Shown piece by piece: positions 23,125-32,000 of a DNA stretch of 47,852 nucleotides (its first letter is position 1; each line of letters begins with the position of its first letter). This DNA comes from Microcoleus sp. AS-A8 (GTDB lineage: Bacteria; Cyanobacteriota; Cyanobacteriia; Cyanobacteriales; Coleofasciculaceae), in the NCBI GenBank assembly GCA_039962225.1, contig JAMPKV010000039.1, positions 1-47,852 on the forward strand, in the 5' to 3' direction. Under the pieces are notes generated by a model. That model was not told the origin of the DNA and ran no database searches. It saw only the letters and a list, made by a program, of their open reading frames with translations. The position numbers and the translations under genes are program-made.

Positions 23125-23629
23125 TCAACTACGGTCAGCTGTGCAGGGCGATCCTTTCTGGGAAAGTTATCTGAAGCAGTTGACATCACCTGCATCAGTT
23201 CCCTTCGCGCTTCACTTAGCCATTTTGGTAGAGCCATATCTCCAATTTATTTTGGATGGGAAGAAAACAGTGGAGTCAAGATTTTCCACACGTCGTTTTG
23301 CTCCCTACAACCGTGTAGATAAAGGTGACGTTGTGTTGTTGAAACAATCTAGTGGTCCCATTATTGGGGTATGTCAGGTTGCTTATGCTTGGTTTTATCA
23401 GTTAGATCCTGAATCGTGGCGAACTATTAGGGAAGATTTTGCGGTAGCTCTATGTGCACAAGATCCTATTTTTTGGGAGGAGCGTGAGGCAGCATCATTT
23501 GCTACCCTAATGCGAATCCGACACGTAAAGTCTATAGAACCTATCAAGTTTGCTAAACGCGATCGTCGAGGTTGGGTAGTTCTGCACGAAAGTTCTGGTC
23601 AACTACAACTTGATCTTGGGAATTTATGA
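23078..23629 (+). CDS. ASCH-domain protein
   Basis: The ASCH core is clear: FALHLAILVEPYLQFILDGKKTVESR (a K-T-x-E-x-R motif), then GDVVLLKQSSGPIIGVCQV, and RRGWVVL at the end. ASCH folds belong to the PUA superfamily, bind RNA or modified nucleotides, and some hydrolyse acetylated cytidine. TTG 23078 has AAAGGAG 9 bases upstream and gives 183 aa; an upstream TTG at 23045 would give 194. The gene overlaps the methyltransferase-like gene by 47 bp and its stop overlaps the kinase ATG (ATGA). This tight coupling argues that it acts with those enzymes, perhaps as the substrate-recognition component. Confidence 0.8.
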   Translation: MGNSGTIQTSLLPLVDQLRSAVQGDPFWESYLKQLTSPASVPFALHLAILVEPYLQFILDGKKTVESRFSTRRFAPYNRVDKGDVVLLKQSSGPIIGVCQVAYAWFYQLDPESWRTIREDFAVALCAQDPIFWEEREAASFATLMRIRHVKSIEPIKFAKRDRRGWVVLHESSGQLQLDLGNL

Positions 23630-24177
23630 AACCAATTGTTCTCGCCTTTGCTGGCAGTATCGCCAGTGGCAAGTCAACACTTTCCACTAAAGTAGCTGAA
23701 ACTCTTCACTGGCCCCGTGTCAGTTTTGGAGATTATGTTAGGTCTGTTGCTCGGCTTAGAGGATTTCCGGAGTTGCGGGAAGTCTTACAGACTGTTGGTG
23801 CTGAACTGGTGGAGAATGATGTGAAGCAATTCTGCCGTGCAGTATTGGCTCAAGTCAATTGGCAACCGGGACAACGACTGGTAATCGATGGCATCCGTCA
23901 TGTAGAAGTTCTCACGACATTACGTCAACTGGTTGCCCCGATGGATCTGTATCTCATTTTCATAGTGGTTGATGAATCTGTACGAGCAGTTCGGTTACTT
24001 GAGAGAGAAAAGAGTAATCCTACGAGTTATCAGCTTCTAGAACTGAATTCTACTGAACAGCAGGTGAAAGGTTACTTGGAAAATATGGCTGACTTGGTTG
24101 TTGATAGCACTTGCTCAATCGAAGAGGTAACGAAAGAAGTTACTAGCTGGCTTCAATCACAATGTGTTAAAAACTAA
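23626..24177 (+). CDS. Small P-loop kinase (nucleotide/nucleoside kinase-like)
   Basis: This 183-aa protein has a Walker A GSIASGKST (residues 10-18) and a DYVRSVARLRGFPELREVLQ lid-like segment. A conserved RLVIDGIRHVEVLTTLR follows, then an arginine-bearing VRAVRLLEREK. The layout is that of AAA_18/dephospho-CoA-kinase-like and dNMP-kinase-like enzymes. Kinases of this size also phosphorylate modified deoxynucleotides in phage hypermodification pathways. Substrate specificity cannot be read from the sequence. It starts 4 bp inside the ASCH stop and ends 35 bp before the dGTPase gene. Its place in the cluster suggests nucleotide chemistry. Confidence 0.75.
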   Translation: MKPIVLAFAGSIASGKSTLSTKVAETLHWPRVSFGDYVRSVARLRGFPELREVLQTVGAELVENDVKQFCRAVLAQVNWQPGQRLVIDGIRHVEVLTTLRQLVAPMDLYLIFIVVDESVRAVRLLEREKSNPTSYQLLELNSTEQQVKGYLENMADLVVDSTCSIEEVTKEVTSWLQSQCVKN

Positions 24178-24212
24178 GAAACCACGTTTTTCACTGGAAG
24201 CAGGGATTAATC

Positions 24213-25637
24213 ATGGGTCATCAGAAGATGCGATGGGATCAATTGCTCTGTGAGGAGCGTCAAGGACATGAGCAACATCCTGATGAAACGCGACAAGAGC
24301 GTAGTCAATTTGAGCGCGATTTTGACAGAATTATTTTTTCGGAATCTTTGAGAAGGCTCAAAGATAAAACACAAGTTTTTCCAGTTACAGATAACGACCA
24401 CGTTCATAATCGCTTGACACATAGTTTAGAAGTTTCTTGCATAGGCAGATCCTTGGGCCGAATTGTGGGAGATAAAATTATTAAAAAATATAGAGATGGG
24501 CATCTAAAAGAATTGATAGAAAAAGGTTTAAATGAAGCAAGCTTTGGCGCACTTGTTCAAACGGCTTGCCTTGCTCATGATATAGGTAATCCTCCTTTTG
24601 GTCACTCTGGTGAAAATGCTATACAATCCTGGTTTTATTCAGAAACAGGAAAACAGCATTTGGAGACAATGAGTGAAGGAGAAAAAGAGGATTTAGAATG
24701 GTTTGAAGGGAATGCTCAAGGATTTAGAATTCTCACAACATCTGAACGACAAACTAAACGTAAGAGCTTACAGCTAACTTTTGCTACTCTTGCCACTTTT
24801 ACTAAGTACCCCAGAGAATCTCTGGTTAAGGATAAAGATTTATTAAAAAATCAAGAAAGAGAAAGTGTTAAATATGAAGAATCTAAACGTAACAAATACG
24901 GATTTTTCCAATCTGAGAAAGAGATTTTTAAAGAAGTTGCAGAAAAAACAGGACTTATCCCGCTTGGAAACAATGACACAGCTTGGTGGTGCAGACATCC
25001 GCTAGCTTTCCTGGTAGAAGCAGCTGATGATATCTGCTATCGAATCATGGATCTTGAGGATGGCTTTAATATGGGCTATATCGATTATCAAATGACAAAA
25101 GAACTGTTGCTTAATATTGCCGGGAGCAAATACGAAAAAGATTTAAAAAATGGGAATAGCCAATCTGAGAGGCGAGAAGATATAAGATTTCTACGTGGAA
25201 AAGCTATTAATAAGCTGATAGATGTATCTACAAACACGTTTATTGAAAATGAAGAAGGGTTACTTACTGGTGAATTTGATAAGCCTTTACTACACACCGT
25301 TGAGGATAAAATTAAGGAAATTAAAAAAGAAATAAAAGCAAAAGTTTATAACTGTCAGGAAGTTCTCTCAATAGAAATAGCAGGATATGATGTCATTTCC
25401 GCTTTGTTAGATGAATTTATGACAGCAATTAATGATGATATCAGTTCAAGAGACCCAAGAAATAAGAAAGGTGAAAAAGTTAATAAATTATTGTCTGAGA
25501 GCTTCTTTGAAGGACAGCTTGGTAGTAGGAGATATTTGAACGCCTTGAAGGTTATTGATTATATCGCCGGAATGACAGATTCTTATGCTGTAACATTATT
25601 TAGGCAAATTAAAGGTATTTCTTTACCTCGCAGATAA
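24213..25637 (+). CDS. dgt: dGTP triphosphohydrolase (dGTPase), HD family
   Basis: This 474-aa HD-domain enzyme hydrolyses dGTP, or dNTPs more widely, to nucleoside and triphosphate. Metal-binding residues are visible: RLTHSLEV (H70), ACLAHDIGNPPFGHSGE (H122-D123, GH 130-131) and AADDICYRIMDLEDG near residue 271. An N-terminal RDFDRIIFSESLRRLKDKTQVF matches the family start. dGTPases act in dNTP balance and, in several bacteria, in anti-phage defence by draining dNTP pools. The gene is markedly more AT-rich than its upstream neighbours, which suggests separate acquisition. It ends the co-directional cluster. Confidence 0.9.
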   Translation: MGHQKMRWDQLLCEERQGHEQHPDETRQERSQFERDFDRIIFSESLRRLKDKTQVFPVTDNDHVHNRLTHSLEVSCIGRSLGRIVGDKIIKKYRDGHLKELIEKGLNEASFGALVQTACLAHDIGNPPFGHSGENAIQSWFYSETGKQHLETMSEGEKEDLEWFEGNAQGFRILTTSERQTKRKSLQLTFATLATFTKYPRESLVKDKDLLKNQERESVKYEESKRNKYGFFQSEKEIFKEVAEKTGLIPLGNNDTAWWCRHPLAFLVEAADDICYRIMDLEDGFNMGYIDYQMTKELLLNIAGSKYEKDLKNGNSQSERREDIRFLRGKAINKLIDVSTNTFIENEEGLLTGEFDKPLLHTVEDKIKEIKKEIKAKVYNCQEVLSIEIAGYDVISALLDEFMTAINDDISSRDPRNKKGEKVNKLLSESFFEGQLGSRRYLNALKVIDYIAGMTDSYAVTLFRQIKGISLPRR

Positions 25638-26102
25638 AGATGCAAAGGGTGATTGGAGGGGTTTCCTCTAAGCATGAGTATAATTTTGATTCAAGTTATG
25701 GGAAAGGTAGCAAAGCTGAAACGAAATGCCATATTGCTCTCAGAGTAGGCAGATGTCGTATTCCCGTAAAAACCCGACAGGGGGAGAGGCAAAACCCACG
25801 CTCCTTACAGGACTGCAAGCAATTTTTTAGGGTGGTCACAACTGATGTTACTCAGATGACCACCCTACCCAGTGCCTTTAAAGGCTTCTCTTCCTATGCT
25901 ATCGCTCCGCTCACTCAAGCGTGGGCAAATGCAGAGATATTTCCAAAAGCGTTGTTTTTGGGACGTTTACTACACAAACGCCTAATAACGCCTGAACGAG
26001 AAAGAACTCTCTACGGGCGAACGCTACTTTTTTCGTCGAGGTTGGTACGTTAACGAAGTAACGCTCCCTACAAGATTGGTGATCACACTGCGAAAAAAAA
26101 TG
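25638..26102. other. Intergenic region between dGTPase and DUF4157 genes
   Basis: The 465-bp convergent gap holds an inverted repeat, AGGGTGGTCA (25829-25838) with TGACCACCCT (25857-25866). It is preceded by TTTTTT on the plus strand, so it is not a standard terminator. A 137-codon frame here (25640-26053) has no ribosome-binding site, odd composition and no family. I see no supported gene. Confidence 0.45.
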
Positions 26103-28058
26103 TTACACAGTGTCCATCGCGTCTGTGGAAATTCCTTTAAGCGGCTCTTTCAATGTCACATGATTCTTAAGTGTGTCGTCTAGCTCCTTACATACCGTCT
26201 CGAAAGATTTGGTGGCTGGCTTCTCGTGGGATTGGGTATCAAATTCTACAATAACGGGGGGCGTATAGGTGTTGGAACCTGTCTCAAAATAAAAATGATA
26301 GGAAATACGGGTTGCCACCGGGATACTGATGGTGTTGACTGTAAAGTCTGTCTTACTAGCAATCGCAACTAAATTCAGTTTCCACGCTTGGTTTTTAGTT
26401 AACAGCCGCTTTATCTTTGTCTCATAACTGAGCATCTCTGTATTTGCCGCTGCTGTTCCTAGTACCAAGTTTTCACGGATTTGTTGAGGCTGGTTGGTTC
26501 TTTGAATTAGGTCTTGTGATGTTTGGGATAGATCGCCAACGTGCGTCTGCCCAATGCTGAAAGCTACCAAGTGAAGCCATTCCCACGATAACGGGGTGGG
26601 GCATTTAAACCCTAATTTGTTTGCTGCCTCATTCGGGCTAATGTTATCCATCACCTTGGTTTGCGTGATGTTGCGCTTGCTGCCGGTGGGAAGATCACCA
26701 TAGCCATGCCCAACAGCAAAAGACATCTGGTTGTTTGTGTCTTCTGTATGAGGAATACCCTCAGATGGATACTGAACTAATCCACCCATCCCGCTTGTGA
26801 CCATTTCCATAGTAGTGCCACCGTTTGGGTTATACCGGAAGGGGAAGGGAGGGACATAAGAAGTGTCTGTACTTGTATCCAGAGGTGCTGCTCCAACCAA
26901 CTGCCGCGCTTCATTGATAGTGTAGGTTTTTGAAGAGTCATCATGAAGGTTTTGGATGTTATCCATCTGCTGTTGGTTCAAGCCAGCCATCACCTTGTAG
27001 TTGCTTCTCAGCTTACCCGGTTGATAGCTTTCTATTAAACGCTGAATGGGGGGTGCCGAACTCAGATGCCCTTTCTGCTGCACTACATGAGTCAGCTCAT
27101 GGGCAATCAACTCCTGCCCCCCGCGACTCCCCGGCTCATACGCCCCCTGCCGGAAGAACACATCCTGCCCCGTCGTAAACGCTTTCGCTTGAATCGATTG
27201 ATTCAACTGGTCAGACTGAGCATCTGTATGTACCCTCACCTCACTAAAATCCGCCCCCATCGCCTGCCCCATTGACTCTTGCAGACTTGCTTCTAAAGGC
27301 TTTCCACTTCCTTTTGCACTATTTATGGCAGATTCTAAATCCGTTGATGCTTCCCCTCCCGCGCTCACTTCTCGACGTTGAAGGATTGGCTTAGTCTGAA
27401 ATCCCTCTGGCTTTTCTTCCTGCCGTTGGAGAGCGGTAATCTCTGGTTTCGCCTGTACTTCCTCTTGATTTTCTTCCTGACGCTGTACCGACTGTCCTTG
27501 ATTTGACTGGGCGGTTGTGGGGGCATGAATCTGTTCTACCACCTGGGAGGCAACCCGATCTGCTTCCTGTTCGTACTCGTCTCCTGGCTGCCCAATGGTC
27601 AACTTGGCCTGGAGCGGCGATGCTAACGACTGTTGCTCAAAGTTAAAGAGCGATCGCTGTTCCAGAAGCGGCACCCTTGGTGTCCCAGTCCTCCACATGA
27701 GCTGTAGTTGTGGGGCATCATGTTCCCCATGCGGATTAACCGGAATATTGGCAAAGTTATGACCAAACCGCTTTCCCTGTTCCCTTTTCTGCCCCCAGAG
27801 CTCTGCCATCTCCGCGTTCACCCCCCCCAACCGCTCTTGCTCCTCCGGCGTGATGGTGCCATACTTCTCCTTGAGTTCCAGCTTGTGCTCCTCAAACTTA
27901 TTCTGCTCAAACGGCTCATTCTCAATGTCTTCTGGCGTGGGCTGTCCCAACGGCCTCAACTGTACCGGGGTCTCAAACGGGCGAACGCCAAACCGAGTTG
28001 TCGGCTTTGGGGGGCGAGAACTCTGATCTTGAAATGAGTGCGCTCTTTGGAATCCCAT
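26103..28058 (-). CDS. DUF4157 protein, candidate injection-system cargo with nuclease-like C-terminus
   Basis: This 651-aa protein has three parts. The N-terminus (1-150) is Pro/Gln-rich and polar. KLTIGQPGDEYEQEADRVA (152-170) and a DUF4157 domain (about 253-330) follow, the latter with FSEVRVHTDAQSDQLNQ and HELTHVVQQ (H320-E321, H324), the zinc-peptidase-like signature. DUF4157 is a recurrent domain of cargo proteins loaded into extracellular contractile injection systems, where it may self-cleave. The C-terminal ~300 residues have no domain I know. The stretch WEWLHLVAFSIG... (about 492-503) with RENLVLGTAAANTEML (528-543) recalls the His/Asn motifs of beta-beta-alpha-metal nucleases. No sheath, tube or baseplate gene is in the window, and no immunity gene was identified beside it. 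Confidence 0.75.
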   Translation of the reverse strand: MGFQRAHSFQDQSSRPPKPTTRFGVRPFETPVQLRPLGQPTPEDIENEPFEQNKFEEHKLELKEKYGTITPEEQERLGGVNAEMAELWGQKREQGKRFGHNFANIPVNPHGEHDAPQLQLMWRTGTPRVPLLEQRSLFNFEQQSLASPLQAKLTIGQPGDEYEQEADRVASQVVEQIHAPTTAQSNQGQSVQRQEENQEEVQAKPEITALQRQEEKPEGFQTKPILQRREVSAGGEASTDLESAINSAKGSGKPLEASLQESMGQAMGADFSEVRVHTDAQSDQLNQSIQAKAFTTGQDVFFRQGAYEPGSRGGQELIAHELTHVVQQKGHLSSAPPIQRLIESYQPGKLRSNYKVMAGLNQQQMDNIQNLHDDSSKTYTINEARQLVGAAPLDTSTDTSYVPPFPFRYNPNGGTTMEMVTSGMGGLVQYPSEGIPHTEDTNNQMSFAVGHGYGDLPTGSKRNITQTKVMDNISPNEAANKLGFKCPTPLSWEWLHLVAFSIGQTHVGDLSQTSQDLIQRTNQPQQIRENLVLGTAAANTEMLSYETKIKRLLTKNQAWKLNLVAIASKTDFTVNTISIPVATRISYHFYFETGSNTYTPPVIVEFDTQSHEKPATKSFETVCKELDDTLKNHVTLKEPLKGISTDAMDTV

Positions 28059-28786
28059 ATTAACCCCCTGCCTCTGCTAGTGTAAGTCGAGTGGTATCAG
28101 ATGCCCCAGAAAATCTAGTGGCGTCACGACTCCCGCTCATCAGGCTTGCCACAAAATGCGCTGTGAGCGGAAGACTCGATTGCAATGAATTAACTATTGA
28201 TATAACTGAGTCAGCTTTGACTCAATTGTATGTTCACAACATCCAATAAGTATTAACACTCTTACAAATGACATCGATAAATAGAAATAACGAAAACGTC
28301 AGGGACATGAGCTTTCCTTATCATTTTTGACCTCCTAACGTCAGCCTAATACCGATAATTCACACTACTGGAAGTAGGGAATAGCCTGAATAGACGCTAT
28401 ATCGTTGATTGGGCTAATTCCAAAAAATTACGCTCAATCACAAACTGAAATCATCGGCTTATTGAGAATTACCCTGATTTGTTGCGAATCATTCATAAGG
28501 TGGGGTGATGGAATTAGGGGTGTGAGTAACAGTCTTTTAGGGACAAACCGACTTCCCCTCTCAAGGCGATCGCACACTCACCCTTCATCAACACTTCACA
28601 AATAGGGGGTGACACCCCTCACCCCTAAGCGTAATAATTAGGTTAGTAGATGCACCCTGATAACCGAGAGAGCCGCAAAACGTGACTCTCTTATTTTTTT
28701 TTGGCAAAGTTCCGTGAATATACCATGTGCGAGGCGGTGTTTCTAGAGTTAACTTCAATTAGAAGAACCTATGAGGCATCTTTGCC
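28059..28786. other. Intergenic region upstream of the DISARM locus
   Basis: This 728-bp gap lies between the divergent DUF4157 gene and the XRE/DISARM operon. It contains several GGGGTG motifs (near 28500, 28518, 28606), including the perfect dyad GGGGTGACACCCC (28606-28618), and a terminator-like hairpin at 28667-28702. No convincing gene: the frame at 28405-28605 lacks a ribosome-binding site and a family. The dyad is a plausible XRE operator. Confidence 0.45.
28667..28702 (+). terminator. Terminator-like hairpin 85 bp before the XRE gene
   Basis: AGAGAG (28667-28672) pairs with CTCTCT (28686-28691), with more pairing inside (one mismatch). A T-rich tract with nine consecutive T (28691-28702) follows. 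No gene precedes it on the plus strand, so it could end a small RNA or act as an attenuator in the DISARM leader. Confidence 0.55.
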
Positions 28787-29038
28787 ATGCCCGTAACCGA
28801 ACCGTTATCAACTGCCGTACTCGTGAAGGAAATCCGGAAGCGCCTGGGGCTGACTCAAGTAGAGTTTGCCCAAGTTCTGGGGGTGTCGTTTCAGTCTGTG
28901 AATCGCTGGGAGCGGGGTAAGACAAAGCCTTTGCCGATCATACTGAAGCAGATTAAGGTGATGGTGAAGGAGATGGGAGAGAGCGGTTCAGATTTGCTGG
29001 AACGCTATGAAAGCGAGAGAGGAGGTAGCGCAAGGTGA
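28787..29038 (+). CDS. XRE-family helix-turn-helix regulator of the DISARM operon
   Basis: This 83-aa protein is a compact HTH: VLVKEIRKRLGLTQVEFAQV then LGVSFQSVNRWERGKTKP (residues 12-49), followed by a helix. Its stop overlaps the GTG of drmD (GTGA at 29035), so it is translated with the defence genes. Small XRE proteins often repress defence operons until phage infection; that role is inferred. The likely operator is in the preceding 730 bp, where GGGGTG dyads occur. Confidence 0.85.
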   Translation: MPVTEPLSTAVLVKEIRKRLGLTQVEFAQVLGVSFQSVNRWERGKTKPLPIILKQIKVMVKEMGESGSDLLERYESERGGSAR

Positions 29039-32000
29039 CAAACGTTGAAGCCGGACAAATTGTTCGTGTTCGCTCGCGCCAGTATCTCGTGGAAGACGTG
29101 GTGCCTAAACCCTCTCCAACCGAAGATACCTTGGTACGTCTTTCCTGTCTCGATGACGATGCTCTGGGAGAAGCACTGGAGGTTCTCTGGGAGAGGGAAG
29201 TTGATGCTCAGTATATAGGCGCAACCTCATGGGAGTCCATTGCTAATCGGGGTTTTGACCAGCCACGCCTCTTTTCCGCCTACCTTCATACACTGCGCTG
29301 GAACTGCGTCACTTCAACTGAGCCGAAGCTTTTCCAGGCTCCCTACCGCGCTGGTATTGAAGTAAAAGCCTATCAGCTTGAACCGCTTCGCAAGGCACTG
29401 CTCATGCCTAGAGTCGGTCTTTTCATTGCTGACGATGTAGGTTTGGGGAAAACCATTGAGGCGGGACTCATCCTGCGCGAGATGCTGATGCGGCAAAAAG
29501 TCAGGCGCGTTGTTATCTCCTGTCCACCATCAGTAGTTCGACAGTGGCAAGAGGAAATGGAGAGCCGCTTCGGACTCACCTTCATGATTTTTGATCGCGA
29601 ATTTGTCGCTGCCCGTCGTCAAGAACGCGGTTATGGGATTAACCCTTGGACAACTCACACTCGCTTTATTATTTCTCATGCCCTGCTGCGGGATGAGACT
29701 TATGCGGCCCCCTTACGGGATTGGCTTGGGGACTTTTCCGCTGGGTCTATGTTAATCCTCGACGAGGCTCACAACGCGGCTCCGGCAAGTGGTGCTAAGT
29801 ATGCCATTGATTCGCAGCTCACGCGAACGGTTCGAGAGATAGCGCCTCGCTTTGAACACAAGCTGTTTCTCTCTGCCACTCCCCACAACGGTCATTCCAA
29901 CAGCTTTGCCGCCCTACTGGAAATCCTCGACCCTCAGCGCTTTTGCCGAGGCGTGCCCGTGCGCGATCGCAAACTTCTCGATACAGTCATGGTGCGCCGC
30001 TTGAAGCGAGATTTGCGGGAGATTGGCGATGACTTTCCCGAACGTCAAGTCATTCCCATTGTTATTGATGACCTTCCAGACGATGCACCAGAGCTAAAGT
30101 TATCTCGACTGTTGCAAGAGTACCGCGATGAGCGTGAAGAGCGTCTGAGGGACGAATCTCGGTCAAAACAGGCGGCAGCAATGCTTGTTATCACCTCACT
30201 CCAGAAGCGTCTGCTTTCTTCGATTGAGGCATTTGCTCGTACCTTAAAAGTACATCGCACGGCTTTAGAACGGCAAGCCACAAAGCGTTCTAAAATTCGT
30301 CTTGAGAATCTGCCCTTACTTTCAGAGTCGCCAGGTTCTGATGACGATCGCGCCGCACTCTCTGAAGAGGAAGTACAGGCAGAAGAAGACGCTCAAATGG
30401 AAGCTGCCAGTGGGTATGCTACCGCAGATGGTCTTACGGAGCGCGAATTGAAAATTCTGGAAGAGATGACCGAAGTGGCTAATGGGGTTCGCAACCAGAA
30501 AGACCCCCGCGTTGCAAGGCTCATAAAATGGATTCGTGAAAATCTGTGTCCTAATCTGGGTCAACCCGATGCGGCGTGGACAGAACGGCGGGTACTGATT
30601 TTTACCGAATATACTGATACTAAGCGATATCTTCAGCAGCAGCTTCAGTCTGCGATCGCAAATTCCAACCGAGAACGCGATCGCATCGATGTCTTCCACG
30701 GTGGCATCAGCGAAGACCGCCGTGAGGAAATCAAACGAGCCTTTAACGCTGACCCCTCTCGGCATCCCCTCCGCATTCTGATTGCGACTGACGCGGCACG
30801 GGAAGGGGTGAATCTACAAAACCACTGTGCCGATTTGTTTCACTTTGATGTACCCTGGAATCCCAGCCGCATGGAGCAGCGTAACGGGCGCATCGACCGC
30901 AAACTCCAGCGATCGCCTATCGTTCGCTGCCATTATTTTGTTTTCCCGCAACGGGCTGAAGACCGCGTACTGGATGTGTTGGTCAAAAAGACGGCAACCA
31001 TTCAAAAAGAATTGGGCACTCTTTCGCCAGTAGTGCAGAAAAACCTAACGAGGTTGCTCGACAAAGGCATCCGTCACAATGAAATCGAGGGAGTGACGGC
31101 TTCTATCGAGCAGGTTAACCAACTCGATCTTGCAGCCACATCCAAGACTAAAGTCATCAATGAAGAATTGGAAGACACTCGACTGGGCAAACAGGAACTC
31201 GTCCAGCAGACCGAACAGCTTCAAGAGATGCTGAAATCTTCGCGGGACTGGTTGGGACTCGACGATCGCCATTTTCGGGATGCAGTATCGGCTTCGCTAG
31301 AAATCCTGGGAGCTAATCAGCTCAAGGCGATTGATGCCAATGAAGCGGCTAAAGACCCGACTACAGCTCAGTGGGAGATTCCAGCACTCGACCAGCGCTT
31401 AGGAGCAGACCCGACTTGGACTGCTACCCTTGATACGCTGAGAAAACCCAGACAAAGGGGGCAAAAGCCTTGGGAATGGCGGAGGGAAGCTCCCATTCGT
31501 CCGGTTATTTTTCGCGACCCCGGTACTCTCGATAGCGATGCGGTACACCTGCATTTGGAACACCGGGTCGTGCAACGCCTGTTGGGACGCTTTCTCGCTC
31601 AGGGGTTTTTGCACGACGAATTAACCCGTGCTTGCGTATGTCTGACCGATGACCCAGTTCCCAAAGTAATCGCTTTAGGTCGCCTGTCCCTGTATGGAGA
31701 GAGGGCTTCGCGGTTGCATGATGAAGTAATTGCCGTCGCCGCTGAGTGGATCGACCCCATAAACCGAGGGCGGAAAAAACTGCGACCTTTGGGTGAAGGG
31801 GAAAAAGAGAACGTTTTGGAATTGCTGGAAAAATCCCTGGCTTCTCCCCGTTTGCGAGAGGTTGCGGATACGATTAGGAATCGTCTTAAGCAAGCGGCGG
31901 CTCAGGATATTGAGGAACTCATTCCCCATCTGAATCATCGCGCTGAAGTGTTGGCAGAACGGGCGAAAAAGAAACTGACCGCACGAGGAGAGAAGGAAGC

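Noticed and set aside
20813-24177. Calling the cluster a 7-deazaguanine (Dpd) or QueC/Qat-type system
   Set aside because: No QueC-like, DpdA-like or TGT domain was seen, and the radical SAM protein does not look like QueE.
25829-25866. AGGGTGGTCA/TGACCACCCT hairpin as a terminator
   Set aside because: The T run precedes the stem on the plus strand and no T run follows it on either strand, so it does not fit an intrinsic terminator.
25640-26053. 137-codon plus-strand frame after the dGTPase gene
   Set aside because: It begins 3 bp after the previous stop without a ribosome-binding site, shows no domain or regular composition, and contains a strong inverted repeat.
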